Positions 8,701 to 16,529 of a stretch of 18,117 bases of DNA are shown piece by piece; the stretch's first letter is position 1, and each line of letters opens with the position of its first letter. The translations under genes were made by a program, and so were the position numbers. This DNA comes from Terfezia claveryi. Its lineage: Eukaryota > Ascomycota > Pezizomycetes > Pezizales > Pezizaceae. The notes beneath the pieces were generated by a model that ran no database searches, was not told the origin of the DNA, and saw only the letters and a program-made list of their open reading frames with translations. Location of the stretch: the NCBI GenBank assembly GCA_015179025.1, contig WHUX01000588.1:1-18117 (forward strand), read 5' to 3'.

Positions 8701-11700
8701 ATCTATGAAGAGGCCCTTAGTCTGTGCCGTTATAAAGCTCTGGGACTTATTAATGACAATAGGTGGGTAGACGCAGGTGCATTGGTAGTGAGAGCTGCCA
8801 GGATATCCGAGAATTTCTCTACAAAGGAGGGCGAACATATGAAAGAAATGAGGGATCTGATGCTTTTGGTTGGGAGCAAGTTTGTTTCTAACTCCCCTGT
8901 TGAGGCTACCAGCGTCAATGCAACAGAAAATACGTCCCCTAGAGCTCCTAGAGCCCCTAGTCCAATGCTTTCACCGGCTGACCTGAGCCTTGAACCTATC
9001 TCTGCCTCTTCAAAACTAATAACCGCTGTGCGTTCCCAGAATGCAAATGTGGTTCAGAAACTTCTCCTAGAAGCGGTCAATGACAACAGTACAGATTCGT
9101 CTATGGATAAGGCACGCGCTCTGGATCATGCGACTCAACGAGGCAACAAAGAAATACTCATTTTGTTACACCTTTACGGAACATTACCTCGAGTGCACCT
9201 CTGTGGTGGGCTGTCGACGGTATATGTACGCGCAATATTAGTAAAGGAAGTGTCGAGGATGGTTCTGTGGGGATTGAGATTGATTATGTGGAGGTATTGA
9301 AGCTCCTGTTAGACTTCGGTCATGATCCAAACAAGCTTGAGCCCAAGGCAGGGGAGTCACCATTGCATCTGGCAGCAAAATTGAATCTCGTGGACGCTAT
9401 GGGTACGCTTTTGGCAAAAGTAGAACCTCCGTCCACCCGCATCTGTGCTTCAGTTGACTTGAAGGATCAAAACGGATTGAGTCCCTTTTACCATGCCGCA
9501 AAGGAAGGCCACGGGATTATGGCCAAGCTACTCGTAAACCACGGCGCCAATGTCAATTTTAAAAGTGAGACTGGACCAGAGAAGAAGTCGCCAATTCACT
9601 ATGCTGCAAGTCAAGGGGATCGCGTGGTGCTGAATATCTTGTATGAGGGTGGGGGCGACACCGAGGTATTTGATTCTGAAGGAAAAAGCCCCTTGTACTA
9701 CGCTGCGATGGCTGGAAGCAGAGAGTTAGTGGAAACATTACTGGAAATGGGCGCGGACATTAATCGAAAATGCCATCAATCCCGGGGTGGAAGAACGACA
9801 CTTCACTGGATGGCGCTTGAAGGGAATGCTGCCGCAATGCGTATCCTGCTGGAAAAAAAGGCTAACTTGGACGAGGGCGATGAGGCTGGCAGAACAGCAT
9901 TGCACCATGCAGTCATAGAAGGGCAACGGGCTGCGGTGTACATACTATTAGAGAAGGGGGCTGCATTTGACAAGAAGGATATGGCAGGCAAGACACCTTT
10001 GGTGTGTGCAAAGCACTTGCCACATGGGGGCGTGGGAAAAGATATCATTTGGATGTTGGAGCACGGGAGCGACATGAAACTAGATAAGCAGGGGAAGACA
10101 GCACTTCATCGTGCAGCATCTAAGAGTCCGGGAGATGAGCTGGTCGTTGAGATTCTTTTGAGGTGTGGCACCGACAGGGCTGTCAATGTACATGATGATC
10201 AGTTGTGGACACCACTGCACCAGGCAGCAAATAAAGCCCATGAACGGATAGTACAGATGTTGTTGGACAAAGGAGCCGAAGCCAATGTTAAGGAGGAAGA
10301 CGGATGGACACCACTACACTTGGCAGCAAATAAAGGCCATGACCAGATAGTGCAGGTGTTGTTGGACAAAGGAGCAGAGGTCAATGTTAAGAAGGAAGAC
10401 GGATGGACACCACTACACTTGGCAGCATATAAAGGCCATGACCAGATAGTGCAGGTGTTGTTGGACAAAGGAGCCGAGGTCAATGTTAAGAAGGAAGACG
10501 ATTCGATACCACTACACCTGGCGGCAAGCAAAGGTCATGAGCAGATAGTGCAGGTGTTGTTGGAAAATGGAGCCGAAGTCAATGCTAAGGGGAAAAACGG
10601 ATTGGCACCACTACACCTGGCAGCAAACATAGGCCATGAGCAGATAGTGCAGATGTTGTTGGACAAAGGAGCCGAAGTCAATGTTAAGGAAGAAGGCGAA
10701 TGGACACCACTACACTGGGCAGCAACTAAGGGCCATGAGCAGATAGTGCGGATGTTGTTGGACAAAGGAGCCGAAGTTGGTGTAAGAGATGACATAGGGT
10801 GGACATGTACACCACTACACTTGGCAGTAAATATAGGCCATGAGCAGATAGTGCAGGTGTTGTTGGACCAAGGAGCCGAAGTCAATGTTAAGGAGGGAGA
10901 CGGATGGACACCACTACACTGGGCAGCAAACATAGGCCATGAGCAAATAGTGCAGATGTTGTTGGACAAAGGAGCCGAAGTCAATGCTAAGCAGAAAAAC
11001 GGATTGGCACCACTACACCTGGCAGCAAACATAGGCCATGAGCAGATAGTGCAGATGTTGTTGGACAAAGGAGCCGAAGTCAATGTTAAGAAAGAAGGCG
11101 ACTGGACACCACTACATGAGGCAGCAAACAAAGGCCATGAACGGTTAGTCCAGATGCTGTTGGATAAAGGATCGAAGTCAATGTTAAGGAGGAAGACGGA
11201 TGGACACCACTACACTTGGCAGCAAAGTTAGGCCATGAGCATATAGTGCAGGTGTTGTTGGACCAAGGAGCCAAAGTCAATGTTAAGAATGAGGACGGAT
11301 GGACACCAATACACTGGGCAGCAAATAAAGGCCATGAGCAGATAGTGCGGATGTTGTTGGACAAAGGAGCCGAAGTTGGTGTAAGAGATGACATAGGGTG
11401 GACACCACTACACAATGCGGCAGCGAGTGGCCATGCAGCAGCTATTCAAACACTTCTGCACAACGGTGCTGACATTAACATAGCCAGTACAAACTCTAGG
11501 TATACCCCATTGCACAATGCAGTAAGGCGACAACACCCACAGGTGGTCCAACTCCTTGTCGACAACGGCGCAAACCCCCACTCAACCGATTGTGAGGGTA
11601 ACACCCCTGAACATTATGCAACGCTGCCTTTCGAGGATGTAGAAATAAATCCTGAAGTTGCTGAAGTGTTTCGCGCCCTCCGAAAACGCAATGCCGAAGG

Positions 11701-11737
11701 AACAGCGACCCAAGTTGAGGGGAAGCCAATCCCATAG
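5765..11737 (+). CDS. Membrane-anchored ankyrin-repeat protein gene, six exons, four -1 frame breaks
   Basis: This resembles a family of large fungal proteins that begin …NN(L/V)F(S/T)DL.PLLALFGE, span the membrane several times and end in ankyrin repeats; their function is not known to me. Deduced exons: 5765-5828, 5948-6157, 6221-6315, 6384-6484, 6567-7162, 7312-11737. All introns are GT..AG and the joins keep phase, rebuilding ELVSSTSADVCELWNG and QFVGLRAMHYSAF across splices. Hydrophobic segments: VLIFACAPLGILTA (exon 2), IVAVIGVILQLAVLAI and FPLTCIGTLGIVFGMYL (exon 5), and the block around FIAQLGATIIMIVL (exon 6). Residues from about 7600 to 9000 form a helical domain without a family I recognise; ankyrin repeats follow to about 11600. 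The frame drops one base near 6017, 7605, 9182 and 11170, with no other stop. It is either a recent pseudogene or affected by assembly errors. Existence and exon plan: sure; activity: open. Confidence 0.85.
5829..5947 (+). other. Intron 1 of the ankyrin gene
   Basis: GTAAGC…ATATAG; possible branch site GCTGATC about 20 nt before the acceptor. The join rebuilds FTDLGPLLALFGERVA, typical of the family. The other introns are 6158-6220 (GTAAGG…GTAG, branch TACTAAT), 6316-6383 (GTTTGT…CATAG, branch GCTGATT), 6485-6566 (GTAAGT…TGTAG) and 7163-7311 (GTTAGT…GTCAG, branch CACTAAT). Confidence 0.75.
10200..11425 (+). repeat. Homogenised 99-bp ankyrin repeat array
   Basis: Thirteen consecutive units of 33 codons, each close to GWTPLHxAAxxGHEQIVQ followed by (V/M)LLDKGAEVNVK. 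The units are nearly identical in DNA, whereas the eight or so repeats before (9290-10195) and the two after (11430-11620) are diverged. The residue after PLH changes from unit to unit (Q,L,L,L,L,W,L,W,L,E,L,W,N), as do the two residues before GH. Two-unit blocks recur: units 5-6 are almost units 9-10 (NGLAPLH…), and the unit 6/7 boundary (EVGVRDDIGWT) recurs at units 12/13, a sign of unequal crossover or gene conversion. Unit 7 has a 6-bp insertion giving GWTCTPLH. A one-base loss in the unit 10/11 boundary (GGATCGAAG for GGAGCCGAAG) breaks the frame. Confidence 0.9.
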
Positions 11738-13076
11738 CGAGCACGCCACAGAAATTGTATCTGACGAAAATGAGTTGGATGGAAATGAGACAGGTCACGA
11801 TGCCTGAGATAGGCTTGATTAATGTGAGTTTGTTGATGATATTCCCGGGTAGCTTCCGGGAGAGAATACGGTGGTTTTTTGGAATTCATTTTGGTTTATT
11901 CTTATGTTGTAAGAAGTTTAAATACAAGCCAAAATATTTATATTCAGAGTGTGCATGAATTCTGATCGAAGTAACCGAAGTTAATTCAACTATGTGGCTT
12001 GTAGAAACTCAAAGAAGACCTCGGTCTTAAACACAGAACGCATGTCTAGCCAGACAACTTCCCTTTCAATTGCGCAGAAATATTTCTCAAACTTGCTGAT
12101 GCCCCAGAATATACGATACGCAATAAACTATATTTATTTATAGATTTTATAGATTTTATAGACGGAAAAGTCATTGTGTAACGTTTTTTTTTTGACGAAT
12201 TACAGTTATACATATACATGAATTAATTATGTATGTCAAAAAAAGTTGTACATCTAAGGAATGAGAGCTATATGTGGGACTCAGCAAGTTGATATTCGTC
12301 AAACAGAAAAAATTAACTGGCTCAGAATGGGACAAATGGTCAAGAATCTAGAAATACGTGGCAGTAATAGGTGCAATGAACTCTGCCTTGGACAAAAGTA
12401 TCCACGCACCTCAGACATCTATTTGACATAGGCATGTATGCATAGCTATAGCTCGAAATAACTTTGTTATATTTCAAGCTCTCAAAGATTGGAAATACAC
12501 CGCCCCTAATGTGAAGTCCTACTCCGCAGTGTGGTGGCCATCAAAAGCTTCATCCTCTGGTGGGTTTATGCAACCGTATGCTTTTTACATGGTTAATGCT
12601 AGCAATCTATAAAAGTAGGCTATTTGAATACTTTTTCTTGCTAGGGGTACTATAGTTGTCATATATAAGGATTTATATTACATACTCAACTTTTGTTGAC
12701 TACCAGTATCTAAAGTGCTATACATACATACTCATAGATATGTATGTATACCTACATCAAACGTGAAAATAAATATGTTGGTTTGTATTTTAATCTCCAT
12801 AGGCATATACTCTCCTTAGATATATCATTTTCTGGATTCTTGAATTTATTTCTGCATTTCGTTAAGATATATATGTAGTGTTAAGAGATATATGTAGTTT
12901 GAGTCAGACATCTTATCACGGGATTTCATACGCAAGTGGTTACAGGAGTGAAGACCCCAATCCAGTTGCGAAAACCCAAACCTACTCCATAATATATACA
13001 CCAGGCCATCCCAACTAACCCTCCCGTTACCTAACCCACACCCTCCAAACCCCACCTCAGCTCAGCCCACCTCCCT
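11738..13076. other. AT-rich intergenic spacer
   Basis: No gene is supported. It contains a 9-bp tandem repeat ATAGATTTT (12140-12163), a perfect 12-bp inverted repeat TATACATACATA / TATGTATGTATA with an 8-nt loop (12719-12750) and a 19-bp near-perfect tandem pair (12861-12879 and 12880-12898). The downstream signals of the ankyrin gene must lie in its first part. From about 12950 the plus strand becomes strongly C-rich. Confidence 0.5.
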
Positions 13077-13498
13077 CACCCCAACCCCAGCTCCCCCCTC
13101 ACCACCTCCGCCCACTCCACAAACTCCCCCTTCACAATCCTAACCCTAAACTCCTGTGGCCCCACCCCCAAATACTCTGGCTCCCTAACCTTCCTCCCCA
13201 CCTGCTCCCGCAGCAACTGTCTCGCCAGAGAATTTTCATCCGAAAACTGCAAGCCGATTTTATACGTGAGCCACAGATTCAGGGAGTGTGCGCGGGCGCA
13301 AGTATGGCAGTTTTCAGGGTCTTTGCAGTGCATGCCCGTACAGGTAACGGTTAGTTCGATATTAGTTGGGGGGCCTTGCGGAGTGTGGGGCAGCAATTTC
13401 CCATGCTTTTGTATATCTGGAGTACTTTTGTTATAGACTAGAACAGAATATTCGGTAGAATGTAAATATATGAGGTTGATGTAATTCTGGACAATAAT
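13077..13498 (-). CDS. Hypothetical Cys-containing ORF, possibly an exon or gene relic
   Basis: The minus-strand frame is open from the stop before 13498 to a TGA at 13079-13077, about 140 codons. It has no ATG near its beginning; the first internal Met is in TGMHCKDPENCHTCARAH (ATG near 13334), so either it starts there or the frame is an exon whose start lies elsewhere. The stretch with CTGMHC and ENCHTC holds four Cys and could bind metal. The C-terminal half (EFRVRIVKGEFVEWAEVVRG) has protein-like composition. GC content is clearly higher than the flanks. I do not recognise the family, and no homologous context is present. Confidence 0.35.
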
Positions 13499-13929
13499 CT
13501 AGCTCATAGTGTGCTTAATGAGTTCTAATCACCAGTTTTTCTATGGGATAGGTCGCGGTCAAGACAAAACAAAGTACCTCTATATATGACCATGAAGTTC
13601 AGAAGAAACTGCAAGGGGAAATCTAGTTGGTATTCCATGACCGTGCATGAAAACCTCCTAAACTTAGCACCAGCTCATACGGGAGCTCTATTTCATATAC
13701 ACAATATAGTTTTTACTGCAAATCGGTCCATTATTAAAACTATAACCTATTTAACCGGACCAACCACAGCCATCAAATACCCCACACATAAACGAGGTTT
13801 TCTTTTTTTTTTTTTTCCCCAAGAGATAGCATGCCCATAGAGTACGCCTCTGACACTAACATGCTATTAACTCAAAACTTATTGTACTCTGGTTGGCACA
13901 GCTTATTGTATGAAATCAAACCTTCAGCA
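13499..13929. other. Spacer with a T-run
   Basis: No gene is supported; a plus ORF at 13586-13840 runs through a T16 run and is not convincing. A copy of the dispersed motif, CTCTGGTTGGCACA, is at 13887-13900, in the presumed 3' flank of the next gene. Confidence 0.4.
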
Positions 13930-15836
13930 TCAACCATATTCCAAGACGTAAGTCTCCCTTGCCCGCCCTCTTTCAGTCCATCTCCTGATCATAATAAAAC
14001 TCCTTGATTTTTCTTCCCTCCTGGCGTCTACGGCGGGGAGCCACCCCTCTGCTAACCCGGGTCCATATGGCCTCTGGAAAGTCAAGGTTGGTGGGGGCCG
14101 GTAGAACTTAAAAGTCCCATCCGCCTGAATACCGGGTTGAATACATTCCCTCCTGTTGCATGAATGCAACAAGGACCGCTCAATATAATCGGTCATAGCG
14201 TCCATATTACCATAGCGGTAGGTGGCGTAGTTATGGAGAAACTCGTCGTCCGTGTAGTTGCTCCCGGATGATTGGCCTCCATTGGAGGTGGCAGGAATTG
14301 GAGCTATCGATTGTTGTGAATGTTGGGTCTTTGGTGGGGGATTTGGAGTAGGAGGGCCTCCTGACCTGCCAGTGAAAAGCCACATTGGAGGTGGGGCTGG
14401 GGCTTGTACTTGCGGAGCTGGCGTAGGTTGTTGATTGGGTTGATTTCCAAGTGGCGTATTTGCCGCTGCTGGGGCTGCAGATATGGTCGAGGTGCCTGTG
14501 CTTTCTGGTTTGAACTGGGGATCCAAAGATCGGTTTGCAGGCTGTGTCTGGTTCATCTGAGTTGCAGGATGTGCCTGCTTCATCTGAGTTGCAGTCTGTG
14601 TCTGCTTCGTTTGAGTGGCAGTCTGTGTCTGCTTCATCTGAGTTGCAGTCTGTGTCTGCCTCGTTTGAGTGGCAGTCTGTGTCTGCTTCGTTTGAGTGGC
14701 AGTTTGCGTCTGCTTTGTTTGAGTGGCAGTTTGCGTCTGCTTCGTTTGAGTGGCAGTCTGTGTCTGCTTCGTTTGAGTGGCAGTCTGTGTCTGCTTCAAT
14801 TGAGTTGCAGGCTGTGTCTGCTTCAATTGAGTTGCAGTCTGTGGCTGCTTCATCTGAGTTGTGGTCTGTGTCTGCTTCGTTTGAGTTGCGGTCTGTCTCT
14901 GCTTCATCTGAGTTGCAGGCTGTGTCTGCTTCATCTGAATTGCAGGCTGTGTCTGCTTCATCTGAATTGCAGGCTGTGTCTGCTTCGTTTGAGTAGCAGG
15001 CTGTGTCTGCTTCGTCTGAGTGGCAGGCTGTGTCTGCTTCATCTGAGCTGCAGTGTTTGTCTGCTTCGTTTGAGTTGTAGTTGTTTGTGCCATTTTCACT
15101 GATGGTGCTTTCTCTGGTGCTGGGTTTGCCAACACGGATTGGGGTTTCGCCCCTCCCCCGATCCCCCGCTTAACCAATTGCTTTGTTGCCTTGGGCTGCA
15201 TCGTAGAGACTATCGAGGGATTTGCCGCAGCTAGACGTTGTACTTCTTCTCGGAGGATTGCCGCGGACGACGTTGAAAGGATTTTCTCTGTCTGGAGACC
15301 GATTTGTGTAATGGTTTCGGGCAAGGGCTGTCGTGCATCCAGAGGTGGCTTATAAATCTCAAAATAGTGCTCTTCAACTCTATCAGCCTTATGCAGCGTT
15401 TCCCTGGGTGGCTGTGCTCACAACTTCATCTGCCTTCTTCTTCTCCCCCTTATCAATCGTTATACTCTTCGCCTTGCCTTTCACCATTGGGACCCTAGAG
15501 CTCAATTGCATCGGTGGCGCACGGTGCGGTGGCGGCAATCCTGGAAGATAATAGTAGCCCAACCGAATGTCATCTTCGGACTCCTCATCCTCCCATTCAC
15601 TGCTGCTGCCAGGGGTAAAACTACCGGAAGACTCATCCTCGGAATGCTCTGGAGCAATCTAGTATTATCTTGGCACAGCTTGAAGTCGTTCATTGTATGG
15701 TATACTGCCGGGCTGCGGCTCAGCTGGGGCTGTTCAGTCCGAGACGTTGTTGTAGTATCTTAAATGTTACTGTTGTCGTTGGGCAACTGGTCAAATGCCA
15801 GAGCCAAGCTAATCCTATGTCCCCTTTGTAAGTCAT
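13930..15836 (-). CDS. Low-complexity protein with 20 tandem Gln/Thr/Lys 9-residue repeats
   Basis: The frame 15324-13930 is continuous and extends upstream to about 15403 as ETLHKADRVEEHYFEIYKPP. Further upstream the frame changes, and coding continues as KGKAKSITIDKGEKKKADEV and an acidic Ser-rich part (HSEDESSGSFTPGSSSEWED) back to an acceptor-like TAG before 15658. A possible first exon is 15836-15771 (ATG, 22 codons, GTAACA donor at 15770); a 47-nt intron from 15705 is an alternative. The change near 15403 is a one-base insertion or two-base loss, or an intron with a rare AAG acceptor. Order in the protein: acidic disordered N-terminus, short helical part, twenty 9-residue repeats, a Pro/Gln-rich linker, then about 100 residues with FLHNYATYRYGNMDAMTDYI and SCNRRECIQPGIQADG, probably the folded part. 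No transmembrane segment and no known family. The 5' end is uncertain. Confidence 0.6.
14539..15078 (-). repeat. 27-bp minisatellite, 20 units, coding
   Basis: Exactly 540 bp: twenty in-frame units of consensus ATQTKQTQT. Variation is mainly at positions 2 (T/I), 5 (T/M/L) and 9 (T/P). Units 12-15 are identical in protein, the edges are more varied. Codon-level differences show the array is not a recent single expansion throughout. Its opposite strand is open in two frames for 460-700 bp as a by-product of the repeat. Confidence 0.95.
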
Positions 15837-16043
15837 AAGACTCTGCACGTATGAGCTCTGGGCTCGGCAGCTGATGCCCGCCAGACTAATAATTCTAACA
15901 ACTTGTACATATCGTCAAGAGCGAGACTATTGCATCTCACCTCCTGGCCTGTGAAGAAGGAAACTGCGGCACATGTTAACGAGTTGGCCGTCCACCGCCC
16001 ACTGAGCTGGTCCTCGAAACCTCCAGACCCCACATATGTGTTT

Positions 16044-16235
16044 TCAAAACACTATATGTCCAGAGGGCAAGGCCGGTTTGGATACCAAGTCCTTGATACA
16101 AGCTACTTGCTAGAGACTATCTCCAATAGCAATTTGGAAGACTTTGACACCATCATAGGTTTCCTTTGGTGGCAAAGCAAGGACAACACTTGGAATATCC
16201 AAAAATGCAGAAATATGATTCAAAGAGAACTTCAT
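16044..16235 (-). pseudogene. Truncated secreted M14 carboxypeptidase (signal peptide and propeptide start)
   Basis: An ATG at 16235-16233 opens a frame with a signal peptide (MKFSLNHISAFL…PSVVLA) and then PPKETYDGVKVFQIAIGDS, followed after a TAG (16112-16110) by QVACIKDLVSKPALPS and a TGA at 16046-16044. YDG(Y/V)KVF(R/Q) and the following …KDLVSKL pattern are those of the activation propeptide of fungal M14A zinc carboxypeptidases. The catalytic domain, with its zinc-binding HxxE..H residues, is absent; the sequence beyond 16044 does not continue the family. It is therefore the 5' end of a gene cut off and decayed, or transposed here as a fragment. The open plus-strand frame over the same bases is a shadow. 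Confidence 0.5.
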
Positions 16236-16307
16236 GATAGGTTTTTAAGATTATGGTAGAGAAAAAACGTATGGGAAGATGATCGCCTTGATCTGAGGTT
16301 GGGAATG

Positions 16308-16324
16308 GGATTCATTTTATAGGT
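16308..16324 (-). promoter_or_regulatory. TATA-like box upstream of the carboxypeptidase fragment
   Basis: On the minus strand CCTATAAAATGAATCCC lies about 75-90 bp before the ATG, the usual place for a fungal TATA box, suggesting the fragment arrived or remained with its own promoter. Confidence 0.4.
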
Positions 16325-16417
16325 AAATATATCACAGTCTTCATATGTTCACTGCCGATAATACATGCGACCGCAATAAGTCTGCTGAACCCAAAAACTT
16401 GCTTGTGATGCGTGGTC

Positions 16418-16529
16418 GTTACTTCTATTTCGGGCTTCCGGGTGGCTCCTCATGGCCCTCCTAACAGGGCCGCATAGGAGTAACAAGTATTTTTAAAAAT
16501 TCAAAAAAAAAAAAAAAAGTTACTTCTAT
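16418..16529 (+). mobile_element. Short A-tailed retroposon with 11-bp target-site duplication
   Basis: GTTACTTCTAT occurs at 16418-16428 and again at 16519-16529. Between them lie 90 bp: a GC-richer body that folds into a hairpin (CTCCTCATGGCCCT…AGGGCCGCATAGGAG), an AT-rich link and a run of 16 A ending exactly at the second repeat. An insert ending in an A-tail and flanked by a 7-20 bp direct repeat is the signature of LINE-driven retroposition (SINE, truncated LINE or processed RNA). The body is too short to identify and shows no clear tRNA-type promoter boxes. Confidence 0.6.

Noticed and set aside
10199..11415. Minus-strand ORFs opposite the ankyrin array
   Set aside because: They are shadows of the 99-bp repeat with Ser/Cys/Ala-rich translations; the plus frame gives clear ankyrin repeats.
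13136..13152. Telomere-like CCTAACCCTAAA
   Set aside because: Only two units, inside an open frame on the other strand and in a generally C-rich stretch; not an interstitial telomere array.
14539..15078. CRISPR-like regular repeats
   Set aside because: The units are contiguous without unique spacers and encode a regular peptide in a eukaryotic genome.
14404..15102. Long plus-strand ORFs (also 14535-14996) over the 27-bp repeat array
   Set aside because: They are by-products of an in-frame 27-bp repeat: any frame without a stop in one unit is open throughout. Only the minus frame continues into non-repeat, protein-like sequence on both sides.
15903..16259. Plus-strand ORF of 118 codons
   Set aside because: It is antisense to a signal peptide and carboxypeptidase propeptide start on the minus strand, which fit a known family; the plus translation fits none I know.
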